A stretch of DNA of 64,000 bases from CAYRCJ01 sp964422785 (lineage in GTDB: Bacteria > Patescibacteriota > Minisyncoccia > UBA11713 > 2-01-FULL-45-33). The notes beneath the pieces were generated by a model that did not search any database, was not told the origin of the DNA, and worked only from the letters and a program-made list of their open reading frames with translations. The translations under genes were made by a program, and so were the position numbers. The stretch is taken from positions 1 through 64,000 of the forward strand of contig CAYRCJ010000001.1 of the NCBI GenBank assembly GCA_964422785.1, in the 5' to 3' direction. Shown here in pieces: positions 8,252 to 16,946 of the stretch (position 1 is the first letter of the stretch; the number at the start of each line of letters is the position of its first letter).

Positions 8252-9977
8252 AAAAGTTTTTTTCATATTTCCGCTTCTCGCCTTTTTCTTTTTCGCGCTT
8301 GAGGCAAGCGCCGCAACCATCTCTTTGTTTCCTGAGTCAAGAAATTTTGTTGTGGGGCAAGAATTCAGTGTGGACATAAAAATTAATACTGAAGAAGTAT
8401 TTATAAACGCCAGCCAAGCGACTATCCGATTTCCTGCCGGCGTTCTTGAGTTAACCCAAGTTGATAAAACCGGTTCCGCATTTGGTTTTTGGACAGATGA
8501 ACCAAAGATATCCAATGAAGAGGGCACAATGAGTTTTACCGGAGGGGCGGGCAAGGGAATTTCCGGAGCCTCTCTCCAGATTTTAAAAATGAAATTTAGG
8601 GCCAAGGCTGCGGGTGCCGCGGATCTTGCTATTCTTGACGCGGCGGTAACTGCGCCTGACGGCAAGGGGACAAATGTACTTTCCAAACTCAATGGAGCAA
8701 ATATTAATATATCATCTGTCCAATTGCCCAATACCGGCACGGTTGTTGCTCCTCCTCCACCGGCCGAAGTAGTAAAGATAGTCCGGCAGCCGGTGCCCGC
8801 CCAAAAATTGCCTCAAAAACCGGAGCTTCGAGTGCCATTATATCCTGATCAGACACAGTGGCACAACAATTTAGGCGACACAGCGGTCCTTTGGAATGTT
8901 CCGGAGGATGTAATAGAGGTAGCCGCCGCTCTGGATAAAAATCCCAATACGATACCTGCAAATCCGGAAAAAGAATTACTCACCGGTAAAAGTTTTGGGA
9001 TTTTAAAAGAGGGCGTTTGGTATATTCATGTACGATTTAGAAATAATGTTGGTTGGGGGGAAACCGCCCACTATAGGATCGCCATTGACACTACAGTGCC
9101 TACGCCATTTGAGGTGAAAATGGATCAGCTTGTGAGCGATAACCCAAGTCCTGAAATACGATATGAGGCGCACGATGCGCTTTCCGGAATTTCTAATAAC
9201 ATTATCTTTCTCGATGGCAAAGAATTTTTGAAATCAACTACCACGTCTACTATATTACCCCCGCAACCCCCGGGCAAACACGCTCTATTGGTAAGAATTT
9301 TCGATTTGGCGGGGAACAGTGTGGAGGCTGATCTTAAGTTTGAAATTTTACCGCTCCCCATGCCGATTATTGAATTTGTAACCAGATCGGTTTCTCAAGA
9401 TGACCTTCTTTTTGCTTCCGGAAAATCAATACCAAATTCTTTTATTGATGCGCGGGCGTTTAATGCTTCACAAGAAGAAGTATTTAAGGGCACCTCACAA
9501 AGCGATGCGTCAGGAAATTGGAAAATAAGCATAGAAAAGGCTTTGCCTACCGGACAATATTTTCTTTCGGTTATAGCCAGGGATGATCGCGGAGCTACGA
9601 GCTATCCTGCCAAACAAGAATTATTTAGTGTGCGGGCTAAAATTATATTGTCGCTCGGAGGATTTATTAATCTCGGTTGGTTTGAGATTTTTATCATTGC
9701 AATGCTTGTTATTATATCCGGATCAAGTTTTATTTCTTGGCGGTACGCTTCAAAAAATAAAATGCATCAGGCCTACGGTATTATTGCGGGGAGAGATGTT
9801 GAGAAAATGGCGGCTCTACTTGAAGGCGATCTCGCGGAGCTCGAAAAACTTCTGAGCATTGGAGCGCGTCCGGAGTTTCCGGAAAAAGCTGGTTCGCTTC
9901 ATCTTTTTGCAAAGCTTCACGAAACAATCGCAAAAATGAAAAAATACCTAGGTGAAGAAGTGGGGAAAATTAAATAA
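8244..9977 (+). CDS. Membrane-anchored protein with N-terminal cohesin domain
   Basis: 577 residues. A signal peptide (1-23, ending ASA) precedes a cohesin domain (about 24-157; ATISLFPESRNFVVGQEFSV opens it and ITFPAGVLEL-type ASQATIRFPAGVLEL is the diagnostic strand). A Pro-rich linker (about 165-195) leads to two or three Ig-like modules (to about 470). A membrane helix lies near 476-500 (WFEIFIIAMLVIISG), followed by a basic SWRYASKNK and a 70-residue cytoplasmic helical tail (MEKMAALLEGDLAELEKLL-like). Orientation is therefore cohesin outside. With the overlapping upstream dockerin gene this forms a likely scaffold/passenger pair. The cytoplasmic tail could report docking to the cell interior, but there is no direct evidence. 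Confidence 0.85.
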   Translation: MNKKVFFIFPLLAFFFFALEASAATISLFPESRNFVVGQEFSVDIKINTEEVFINASQATIRFPAGVLELTQVDKTGSAFGFWTDEPKISNEEGTMSFTGGAGKGISGASLQILKMKFRAKAAGAADLAILDAAVTAPDGKGTNVLSKLNGANINISSVQLPNTGTVVAPPPPAEVVKIVRQPVPAQKLPQKPELRVPLYPDQTQWHNNLGDTAVLWNVPEDVIEVAAALDKNPNTIPANPEKELLTGKSFGILKEGVWYIHVRFRNNVGWGETAHYRIAIDTTVPTPFEVKMDQLVSDNPSPEIRYEAHDALSGISNNIIFLDGKEFLKSTTTSTILPPQPPGKHALLVRIFDLAGNSVEADLKFEILPLPMPIIEFVTRSVSQDDLLFASGKSIPNSFIDARAFNASQEEVFKGTSQSDASGNWKISIEKALPTGQYFLSVIARDDRGATSYPAKQELFSVRAKIILSLGGFINLGWFEIFIIAMLVIISGSSFISWRYASKNKMHQAYGIIAGRDVEKMAALLEGDLAELEKLLSIGARPEFPEKAGSLHLFAKLHETIAKMKKYLGEEVGKIK

Positions 9978-9992
9978 TCACTAATATGCTGT

Positions 9993-10010
9993 TATAATTT
10001 TACTGGCAAT
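9993..10010 (+). promoter_or_regulatory. -10 box before a small ORF
   Basis: A consensus TATAAT at 9993-9998 lies 12 bases before a TTG codon at 10011. No convincing -35 is visible. The spacing is like that of the leaderless starts elsewhere in the window. Confidence 0.4.
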
Positions 10011-10166
10011 TTGAACGCCGGAAATCGCCGGGATTATATAGAAGCGGGGATGGAGCCGTTTAAGGCAAGCGAAAAACAAACACTGATCAATTATTATGAA
10101 GTGCCTCCGGATATTTTGGAAAATCCGGACGAGCTGGCCATCTGGGCCAATAAATCGATAGAGTGA
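10011..10166 (+). CDS. Small hypothetical protein
   Basis: A 51-codon frame starting with TTG at 10011, or 38 codons from the ATG at 10050, which has a purine-rich AAGCGGGG just upstream. The product is acidic and soluble, containing NYYEVPPDILENPDELAIWA. It lies between the cohesin gene and a well-defined promoter for the next gene. The consensus TATAAT just before the TTG supports expression, and the codon composition looks protein-like, but I do not recognise a family. Confidence 0.4.
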   Translation: MNAGNRRDYIEAGMEPFKASEKQTLINYYEVPPDILENPDELAIWANKSIE

Positions 10167-10168
10167 GC

Positions 10169-10197
10169 TTGCTTTTTTTGTTAATATGTGTTAAACT
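10169..10197 (+). promoter_or_regulatory. Promoter of the UPF0114 gene
   Basis: TTGCTT (10169-10174), 17-bp spacer, TAAACT (10192-10197). A Shine-Dalgarno run of seven Gs (AAAAGGGGGGG) follows before the ATG at 10224. This is a typical accessory-cassette arrangement. Confidence 0.55.
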
Positions 10198-10223
10198 AAG
10201 GGCAGATAGAAAAGGGGGGGAAT

Positions 10224-10757
10224 ATGCTGGATAAAATAGCCAGATTTATGGAAGTTGAAAATTTAATGCTTAAGTCCAGGTACCTGCTCTTGCCGATGTT
10301 GTTCGCGTTATTGCTGTTGATTTTGAAAATTACAGTTGATTTCGTCATGCTGCTGGCGGGGATGAACGAAGCGGTAAACATAAGCGAGCATACCGTGCAG
10401 GCGCTTGAGCTGCTTGATATCGCGATGATCGCAAATCTTATTTGGCTGATCAGCGCCGGAAGTTTTTACGTGTTTGTGTACACGGAACCGGCCGACGGCG
10501 TTCCTATGAAAAAACGCCCGCGATGTCTAACTCATATTTCTTCGGGCATACTCAAGGAAAAGCTGGCAGGCTCTCTTATGGGCGTTGTATCGGTTTATCT
10601 GCTCAAAATATTTTTCAAAATTGCCGAAGATAAAGAGGTGGTAAATATGCACAAGACAGCCGCGGTGATCGGAATTTACGTCGCCTTTATGATGGGCTTG
10701 CTGGCGTTTAATCATTCGAACGCGTCGGTTCACCACCAACATAACCCAGAAAAATAA
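10224..10757 (+). CDS. UPF0114 (YqhA-like) membrane protein
   Basis: 177 residues with four predicted membrane helices (about 20-46, 65-90, 112-133, 144-163). The segment LKSRYLLLPMLFALLLLILK and the later IAMIANLIWLISAG and EKLAGSLMGVVSVYLLKIFF match the layout of the YqhA/UPF0114 family. The biochemical role of that family is not established. A strong Shine-Dalgarno sequence (GGGGGGG) lies before the ATG. The gene is a stand-alone unit with its own promoter and a terminator shared with the convergent ASCH gene. Confidence 0.75.
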   Translation: MLDKIARFMEVENLMLKSRYLLLPMLFALLLLILKITVDFVMLLAGMNEAVNISEHTVQALELLDIAMIANLIWLISAGSFYVFVYTEPADGVPMKKRPRCLTHISSGILKEKLAGSLMGVVSVYLLKIFFKIAEDKEVVNMHKTAAVIGIYVAFMMGLLAFNHSNASVHHQHNPEK

Positions 10758-10763
10758 CAATAA

Positions 10764-10790
10764 AACACCCCGATTTATCGGGGTGTTTTT
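10764..10790. terminator. Bidirectional terminator
   Basis: Hairpin AACACCCCGAT / ATCGGGGTGTT with T-runs on the + strand and A-runs upstream, so it can serve both the UPF0114 gene and the convergent ASCH-domain gene. Confidence 0.8.
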
Positions 10791-10795
10791 ATAAA

Positions 10796-11200
10796 TTATT
10801 CCGGTTGGATTTTGCTGTACAATTTTTGCGGTTGGAGGCGATACTCCACGTCATTATCTTTTAACCACCCTCTTACATTCGCCCAGCGGATAACTGTGAC
10901 AGGTGAGTCCATTGTTATGTTCGGATAAAAACGTTTAAGATCGGCAAGCAATTCTTTTTTGTTTGCGGCTCCGTCATCTCTGCATTCTTCTTCTGTTACC
11001 TCGGAAAGCGTGCAATGACTGACTTGCGTAATATCCGCCATTACCGCCCAAGGTTCTATATGGCAGCAAAGCATCACCGGATTTCCCGCTTTATAATCTC
11101 TATGACCCTCACGGATGGAAACAGTTTTTCTGCCGTAAAGAATTTCTGTTCTGGTTTTGTGACCCGGCGCGACAAGCAATGCGTAAAGCGGCTGTTTCAT
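10796..11200 (-). CDS. ASCH-domain (PUA-like) protein
   Basis: 134 residues. The N-terminal half has the ASCH pattern: LLVAPGHKTRTEILYGRKTV followed by SIREGHRDYKAGNPVMLCC and WAVMADITQVSH, with the conserved G-x-K-T and the basic groove typical of this PUA-related fold. ASCH domains bind RNA or act as small hydrolases (YqfB-type amidohydrolases); which applies here cannot be told. The start is well supported by AAAGGTGGGATT just before the ATG at 11200. It is a single-gene unit in a stretch of accessory genes. Confidence 0.7.
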   Translation of the reverse strand: MKQPLYALLVAPGHKTRTEILYGRKTVSIREGHRDYKAGNPVMLCCHIEPWAVMADITQVSHCTLSEVTEEECRDDGAANKKELLADLKRFYPNITMDSPVTVIRWANVRGWLKDNDVEYRLQPQKLYSKIQPE

Positions 11201-11315
11201 AATCCCACCTTTCTATTTGGAGAACCCCGGGTAGAAGACTACCAAATGCTGTTGTTGAATGCAATATCATGTTATTTTGTTTTTAGATTATTTTTAAAAG
11301 ACTTGGGGGATCTTC

Positions 11316-11852
11316 ATGATGCCGATCATCATCGTTTCTATTTTGGCTACGTTCATAGCCTGTAACTTTTTGGAATGGTTAGTTCATGGAAAATTCATGC
11401 ATGGAGAAATGCCCACCGAATATCTTCAAAAACTGGCCGCGCACCTCTTTCAAAACAAACATCGGGAACATCATCTTGAATATCCTCCTCGGAATTATCA
11501 AAATTCTGAACATGGTCAGAATGTTAATCTGCCCTGGTGGGCCGGGGCTCTTATTGTCGGAGGGCTGACTTTTCCCGGCATGCTGATCAGTTATTTTTCA
11601 GGTCATTGGGCGATATCCTGGTGTGTCGCCATCACCTCAACTTTTTATTTTTTGGCGTATAACTATGTCCATACTTGCTACCATGTTCCTGCCGGCAGAT
11701 GGCTCGAAAGAACAAGGTTCTATAACTTTATGAATTACTATCATTGGAAGCATCATGCCAGAGAAAAAGAGTGGGGGACGCTTGTAAATATTTGCCTGGT
11801 TTGCCCATTGGCCGACTGGATCATGGGTACATCCCTTAAGTCCGGAAGGTGA
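11316..11852 (+). CDS. Fatty acid hydroxylase/sterol desaturase-like membrane protein
   Basis: 178 residues (a second ATG at 11319 would also fit). It has the histidine clusters of membrane diiron hydroxylases: HGKFMHG (about 24-30), HREHH (about 50-54), HTCYH (about 119-123) and HWKHH (about 143-147), with hydrophobic segments between them. Enzymes of this superfamily hydroxylate or desaturate lipid chains or carotenoids using a diiron centre and O2. At under 180 residues it is a short member. Shine-Dalgarno GGGGGA precedes the start. A role needing oxygen would be notable in a reduced, probably fermentative organism. The substrate is unknown. Confidence 0.72.
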   Translation: MMPIIIVSILATFIACNFLEWLVHGKFMHGEMPTEYLQKLAAHLFQNKHREHHLEYPPRNYQNSEHGQNVNLPWWAGALIVGGLTFPGMLISYFSGHWAISWCVAITSTFYFLAYNYVHTCYHVPAGRWLERTRFYNFMNYYHWKHHAREKEWGTLVNICLVCPLADWIMGTSLKSGR

Positions 11853-11865
11853 AAATAACGCGACG

Positions 11866-11892
11866 GCTCCGACATTGTGTCGGGGCTTTTTT
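11866..11892 (+). terminator. Intrinsic terminator
   Basis: Hairpin GCTCCGACA ttg TGTCGGGGC followed by six Ts. An apparent ATG-like start at 11877 lies inside this hairpin, which argues for the later ATG of the next gene. Confidence 0.8.
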
Positions 11893-11966
11893 CATGTATT
11901 ATTAAACCCAACTTCGCTATTGGGTCAATATTGACGGGATTTATATACCATTTAAGCTTGGTAGTT

Positions 11967-12647
11967 ATGGAGGGTGATAAGAAAAACAATATTGAAGAGA
12001 TTAAGCAGAAAGCTTTAAAAATTACAGAGGCTTTATACCGCACTACGGATTTGTTTTACGATGTGGAGCCTCTCAAATGGTCTCTTCGCGAAACGTCGCT
12101 TTCCATATTAGAGATAGTTTCAGGCATAGAAGGAAAGTCTGAGTACGAGCGGTCCAGGGAAATAGAAAAATTAAATAACTTAGTGAAGAAGCTTTTTTTG
12201 AAGCTTGAGCTTGCCTCAAGCGGAACGTTCATTTCCAGAACAAACTTCGATGTTTTGGAGCGGGAATATATTGCCATAGGACAGTCTTTGAAGAGAAGCT
12301 TCATCCCCACGCTTTTATTGGACAAGCCTTTAACGGACATCGTATCAGACAGTTTATCGGACAATGTATCGGTCACTGATAATAGTAATGTTATCAGACA
12401 CGAAGAAGTTTCAAGGCCGGCAGAATCTGAACCAACCGGAATAATTGTTGAGCGCGGAGATCCAAAAAGGAAAGAAACGATACTGGAGGCATTAAAGACA
12501 AAAGGACCGAGCAGTGTCAGCGATTTAGCAGGATTATTCGCCGGAGCAATCAGCGAAAAGACTGTCCAAAGGGAATTGAGTTCTTTGGTTGCCGCCGGGA
12601 ATGTGAAGCAAGAGGGCGAGAAGAGATGGAGAAGGTATTTTTTATGA
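11967..12647 (+). CDS. Four-helix N-domain plus DeoR-like winged-helix protein
   Basis: 226 residues from the ATG at 11967. The frame is open to 11877, but that part overlaps the terminator. The N-terminal half (about 5-120) is helical (ALKITEALYRTTDLF, WSLRETSLSILEIV) and resembles a helical-bundle domain found in Patescibacteria regulators. A low-complexity Ser/Asp linker follows (SDSLSDNVSVTD). The last 65 residues form a winged helix (KRKETILEALKTKGPSSVSD, SEKTVQRELSSLVAAGNVKQ, wing KRWRRYF) of DeoR-like type. It is therefore a likely DNA-binding regulator. It stands 432 bases before the S-layer-like gene and is on the same strand, so it could control that gene, but nothing proves it. Confidence 0.65.
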   Translation: MEGDKKNNIEEIKQKALKITEALYRTTDLFYDVEPLKWSLRETSLSILEIVSGIEGKSEYERSREIEKLNNLVKKLFLKLELASSGTFISRTNFDVLEREYIAIGQSLKRSFIPTLLLDKPLTDIVSDSLSDNVSVTDNSNVIRHEEVSRPAESEPTGIIVERGDPKRKETILEALKTKGPSSVSDLAGLFAGAISEKTVQRELSSLVAAGNVKQEGEKRWRRYFL

Positions 12648-12666
12648 GTTATCCACATAAATGGCT

Positions 12667-12695
12667 TTGCACGTATATAAAGCGGGATTTATAAT
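12667..12695 (+). promoter_or_regulatory. Strong promoter for the S-layer-like gene
   Basis: TTGCAC (12667-12672), exact 17-bp spacer, consensus TATAAT (12690-12695). The expected start site is near 12702, which gives an untranslated leader of about 378 bases before the ATG at 13080. Confidence 0.65.
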
Positions 12696-12701
12696 GAAAT
12701 T

Positions 12702-13079
12702 AAGCTCAAATGCGAATATCTGAATTGTGTGAAATAATTAGTTAAGTAGGCCAAGGTTTTGGCCAACTTGTTGGCTTATGACGACTGGGAGTTAAATAAA
12801 AAATAGCTGCCGGTCGCCAGAAGCTAATGAAATATTTTCTGGCAAGAAAGAACTTTGAAAATTAAAAAACATCTGATTCATTCTAAGTTTAAGCGTATTT
12901 AATTTGTAATAACTGAGGAGTTTAAGTCGGGTCGAATTTGCTCCAACTAAAAAGAGCAAAAACGATTTTGCTCCATTGATCAAGTAGAATTAATTATTAG
13001 GTTTAGTTTCAAAACCAACTAAAAACGTTTTGTCGAAATTCTTTTTAGTTGGATAAATTATTAAAAGAGAATTTAAAAT
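12702..13079 (+). promoter_or_regulatory. Long structured 5' leader of the S-layer-like gene
   Basis: No ORF of note fills this stretch. Visible structures: GGCCAA ggtt TTGGCC (12749-12764), which competes with GCCAAC tt GTTGGC (12762-12775); GCCAGAA / TTCTGGC (12816-12822 and 12837-12843); and the 11-mer CCAACTAAAAA present directly at 12943-12953 and 13015-13025 and inverted (TTTTTAGTTGG) at 13042-13052, so the last two can form a hairpin about 27 bases before the start codon. The near repeats GAATTTGCTCC (12934) and GATTTTGCTCC (12963) also occur. No strong Shine-Dalgarno sequence is present. The leader may stabilise the message or gate translation. Confidence 0.6.
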
Positions 13080-16000
13080 ATGAATAGAAAAACATATAAA
13101 ACTGTAAGTAAGTTCACTTCAGTTTTATTGAGTGTTGCTACTGTAGGATTGCTTTCAGGAGGTTCGTTGATAATGCCCTTGACTGCCTCTGCTGATACAA
13201 CGTCTGATACAATCGCACAGTTGCAAGCTCAAATAGCTGCCTTAACTGCGCAGTTATCTTCCCTTGCAGGATCGAGTAAGGCATCAGCTGGCGCCTGTGG
13301 ATTTACACGGAGCCTCAGTGTAGGTGCGAAAGGTGACGATGTAACATGTTTGCAAAACTACTTGCAGTCGACAGGACACTTTAACTTTGCAGGTGGAGCA
13401 ACTGGTTACTTCGGTAATGTAACAAAAAATGCAGTAGCTGCATGGCAGGCTGCGAACGGTGTTGCACCGGCTGTAGGGTACTTCGGATCTCTTTCACGAG
13501 CCAAGTATTCTTCAACGGTTTCGGTTTCTCCGACACCAGCACCAACCCCGAACCCAACTCCAGGAACACCGGCTCCAGTACCGGCAGCTTCAGGAACATT
13601 GCGAGTTGACGCTGGAACACAGCCAAATTCAAGTCTTTTCCCAACTAACGCGACACGAGTTCCTTTTACTGTTGTGAAATTTACAGCTCCGGCTGACAAA
13701 GACATAACTGTAAACTCAGTTGTAGTTGAAAGAGATGGTTTGGCAAACGACGCCGCTTTTGCAGGAGTAGTACTCTTGGATGAGCAAGGCATACAATTAG
13801 GAGTTGCGAAAACTCTTAACTCAACCCACCAAGCTACTCTTAGCGAGCCTTTCACTGTAAAGGCCGGGCAAACTCGAACCATGACCCTCGCTGGAAATGC
13901 ACAAACATCCAACGGTGGTTACGGTGGACAGGTTGCTTACTTGAGCTTGGTTAGCGTAAACAGCAATGCTGCTAGCGTTGCAGGTTCTTTGCCAGTTTCT
14001 GGTGCAGGACACACTGTTAACGAAACCTTGACAATCGGTTCTGTTACTTTATTAAGAGGAGCTACAGATCCTGGTTCTAGCCAAACTGAAAATGTTGGCC
14101 AGATAGGATATGTATTCTCAGCTGTTAAAGTTACTGCCGGTTCAGCCGAAAAAGTTTACTTGAGATCAATCAGATGGAACCAAACAGGTTCTGCTGCCTC
14201 AGGAGACTTGGCTAATATCAAGACTTATGTAGAAGGTACAGCTTACGACACAATTGTAAGCTCTGATGGAAAATACTACACCGCGACATTCGGAGACAAC
14301 AGCGGTAAGGGAATCCTCATTGATAAAGGATTTTCTAAAGAGATTTCTATCAAGGGTGATGTTGTGGGTGGATCAGGAAGAAACATAGCATTTGACCTTG
14401 CTAAACGAACAGATATCGGCTTGGTTGGAGAAAATTTCGGTTACGGAATAACTCCTCCTCAAACTGGAGTTGCGGCTGGTACAGATGCTTCATCTTTCAC
14501 CAGCTCTGAGGACCCATGGTATGACGCTTCAGTGGTTACTGTTTCAGCGGGTACAATGAACGTTTCAACTTCAAACACTGCACCTGCTCAGAACATCGCA
14601 GTAAACTTGTCTAACCAACCGTTTGGTTCATTCCAATCCGATGTAAAGGGTGAAGCAATTTCTGTTAGCAGAATTGGTTTCAACGTTACATTGGGTTCAG
14701 AGCCGGCCGCTGGTGATGTAGACGATCTTACAAATGTCACTTTGGTAGACGAAAATGGCGCTGTAGTTGCCGGTCCAGTTGATGGATCCGCCACTGACAG
14801 CTCCAATACTACCGGATCAGGTGATGGTTCAATCGTTTTCACAGACACTGTAACCTTCCCAGTAGGTGTTCACACCTATACTTTGAAGGGTAAAGTTGGT
14901 ACTGATTTGACAAACAATGTCACAATCCAGGCTTCCACAACTCCTTCAACAGACTTCGGAGGAACAGTTCGCGGCTTGATAACTGGCAACACCATTACTC
15001 CAGCCCCGACATCTGCCATTACATTCAACACAATGACTGTAAAGACAGGAAACCTTACAGTTAGCGCATCCAGCGTTCCAATTGCTCAAACCGTTATTTC
15101 AAACGCCAAGGGCTTTACGTTTGCCAACTACATTCTTGACGCCACTGCGTCAGGAGAAGATGTGAGATTGACAACCTTGCCTGTGGTTTACGGAGTAGCA
15201 AATGGTTCCGCTTCAGATCTGACCAATTGTCAGATGTGGGATGGATCAGCTTCTGTTACAACAGGTTCAAACACCAAGAACCCGACATCTCAATCTTCAT
15301 CAACATCATTTACTTTCGATGGAACAGGATTGGTGATTCCAAAAGGATCTTCCAAAACTCTTGCTCTTAAGTGTGATGTAGCTGGAGGAGCTACAGGAGC
15401 ATACATCTGGGGTCTTGACACAGATCAGGCTTCTTCATTCACAGGCGCTACCGGTCTTACCAGCGGTCAAACAATTACCGAAACACTCAATGAGTCAAAC
15501 GGTCAATTAATGACTGCTTCATCTGGAGGATCCTTGGCTGCCACTTTGGATGCCCAAAGTGCTGGATACAAAGTTGTAAATGCCGGAGCTACCGGAGTTG
15601 AACTTTCAAGGATCAGGTTTAGTGCTTCAAATGAAGACATTAACCTTAAGCAAGTAGCCCTGCAGATTACAGGAACTGCTTCTTCAACCGGTGTTGGTTC
15701 AACTACACCAGTAGACTTGGTAGGAAGATCAGTTACTTTGTGGGATGCGGATACAATGCAACAAGTTGGTTCAGCGGTATTCCCGACAAATGCTTTCGCG
15801 ACTTCAAGCGCTATCACAAACTTCAAGATTCCAAGAGACGGCGCAAAGACCCTTATTGTTAAAGGTGATATCGCCGCGATCTCCAACTCAGGTCCTTTGA
15901 CTTCTTCCGGTGATTTGTTGATTGTCGATTACGACGGAGGCAACACCGGTCTCAATGGTACCTATGGAACAGGCGTATCTTCAGGAACCACAATCTCACC

Positions 16001-16850
16001 TACAGGTGCTGACACAGTATCTTCAGGTGTGAGAATCATGAAGGCCTACCCGACACTTACTTACATTCCTCTTACATCTTCTGACAGGACATTAACTCCG
16101 GGAACAACTGCGGATAAGACTCTGTACAGATTCTCTGTTACAGCTAATGGTGGCGATATAGCTTTGTACAAACTTACTTTCCAAGTCAGTTCTACAAGTA
16201 TGACCGCTACTACGTCTCTTTTCTCGCTCTATGCGTACACCGATTCAGCTATGAGTTCCGCGGACACAGGATTTAGCAGCAACGGTTTGCTAAACAACGG
16301 TCAAGACTTCTGTGCTGGAGCTATGGCGAACGCCGCCGGCAACAACACAGTTGGCAACGCCTCTCCTGGAGTTCAGAACCAAAACACACCAGGTCTTTGT
16401 GGAACTGCAGCAGGAAGAATAAACGGATCTCAATTCCCATTGAACATATTCATGGAGAAACTCCAGGCTACTGTTCACTCTGCGACCACGACTTATGTTG
16501 TTCCAAGCGGGACAACCAGATACTTCAGACTTGCCGCTACTGTCGCTAATGTTGAGAATGTTACTGGACAAGAATCATTCACGGTTCAATTGCAAGGCGA
16601 CGCCGCTTTCGCAAGGCCAGCCCACTTGGGTGGAACCGCGGGTAACACAACTATAGGTGAAGAAAACAGAACAGGTAATATGTTTAACGCGTCAACAACA
16701 AACCGCGATAACAACAACAGCTTTATCTGGTCTCCAAGATCAACCAGCACCACGAGTGCATTCCAAGACGTTGACTTCACTAACGGTTATCTCTTGCCAG
16801 GACTCCCGACCAACAACATGCCGATCGAGACTTTCACAAGTCCAAACTAG
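13080..16850 (+). CDS. S-layer-like secreted protein with peptidoglycan-binding domain
   Basis: 1256 residues. A signal peptide ends near ASA/DT (about residue 38). A short coiled coil follows (IAQLQAQIAALTAQLSSL), then a PG_binding_1 domain (about 75-142: SLSVGAKGDDVTCLQNYLQS, TGYFGNVTKNAVAAWQ) and a Pro/Thr linker (about 148-168). The remaining thousand residues are repeated beta-sandwich modules rich in Ser, Thr, Gly and Val and poor in Lys, with few Cys. This layout is typical of the abundant surface-layer proteins of Patescibacteria. The codon choice is visibly different from neighbours (many GGT, GCT, ACA, TTG codons), as expected for a very highly expressed gene. A strong promoter, long leader and strong terminator frame it as a single-gene unit. 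Confidence 0.85.
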   Translation: MNRKTYKTVSKFTSVLLSVATVGLLSGGSLIMPLTASADTTSDTIAQLQAQIAALTAQLSSLAGSSKASAGACGFTRSLSVGAKGDDVTCLQNYLQSTGHFNFAGGATGYFGNVTKNAVAAWQAANGVAPAVGYFGSLSRAKYSSTVSVSPTPAPTPNPTPGTPAPVPAASGTLRVDAGTQPNSSLFPTNATRVPFTVVKFTAPADKDITVNSVVVERDGLANDAAFAGVVLLDEQGIQLGVAKTLNSTHQATLSEPFTVKAGQTRTMTLAGNAQTSNGGYGGQVAYLSLVSVNSNAASVAGSLPVSGAGHTVNETLTIGSVTLLRGATDPGSSQTENVGQIGYVFSAVKVTAGSAEKVYLRSIRWNQTGSAASGDLANIKTYVEGTAYDTIVSSDGKYYTATFGDNSGKGILIDKGFSKEISIKGDVVGGSGRNIAFDLAKRTDIGLVGENFGYGITPPQTGVAAGTDASSFTSSEDPWYDASVVTVSAGTMNVSTSNTAPAQNIAVNLSNQPFGSFQSDVKGEAISVSRIGFNVTLGSEPAAGDVDDLTNVTLVDENGAVVAGPVDGSATDSSNTTGSGDGSIVFTDTVTFPVGVHTYTLKGKVGTDLTNNVTIQASTTPSTDFGGTVRGLITGNTITPAPTSAITFNTMTVKTGNLTVSASSVPIAQTVISNAKGFTFANYILDATASGEDVRLTTLPVVYGVANGSASDLTNCQMWDGSASVTTGSNTKNPTSQSSSTSFTFDGTGLVIPKGSSKTLALKCDVAGGATGAYIWGLDTDQASSFTGATGLTSGQTITETLNESNGQLMTASSGGSLAATLDAQSAGYKVVNAGATGVELSRIRFSASNEDINLKQVALQITGTASSTGVGSTTPVDLVGRSVTLWDADTMQQVGSAVFPTNAFATSSAITNFKIPRDGAKTLIVKGDIAAISNSGPLTSSGDLLIVDYDGGNTGLNGTYGTGVSSGTTISPTGADTVSSGVRIMKAYPTLTYIPLTSSDRTLTPGTTADKTLYRFSVTANGGDIALYKLTFQVSSTSMTATTSLFSLYAYTDSAMSSADTGFSSNGLLNNGQDFCAGAMANAAGNNTVGNASPGVQNQNTPGLCGTAAGRINGSQFPLNIFMEKLQATVHSATTTYVVPSGTTRYFRLAATVANVENVTGQESFTVQLQGDAAFARPAHLGGTAGNTTIGEENRTGNMFNASTTNRDNNNSFIWSPRSTSTTSAFQDVDFTNGYLLPGLPTNNMPIETFTSPN

Positions 16851-16878
16851 TACTAGTGCTTGTGACCTAGTATTAGCT

Positions 16879-16934
16879 CCTGCCTTACGGCAGGTAAACC
16901 AAAAGCCCCCTTTACGGGGGCTTTTGGTTTTGTT
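16879..16934 (+). terminator. Strong terminator of the S-layer-like gene
   Basis: A small hairpin CCTGCC ttac GGCAGG (16879-16894) is followed by a perfect 15-bp stem AAACCAAAAGCCCCC / GGGGGCTTTTGGTTT (16896-16910 and 16916-16930) with loop TTTAC and a T-rich tail. It is among the strongest hairpins in the window. Confidence 0.9.
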
Positions 16935-16946
16935 AATATGTAAATC

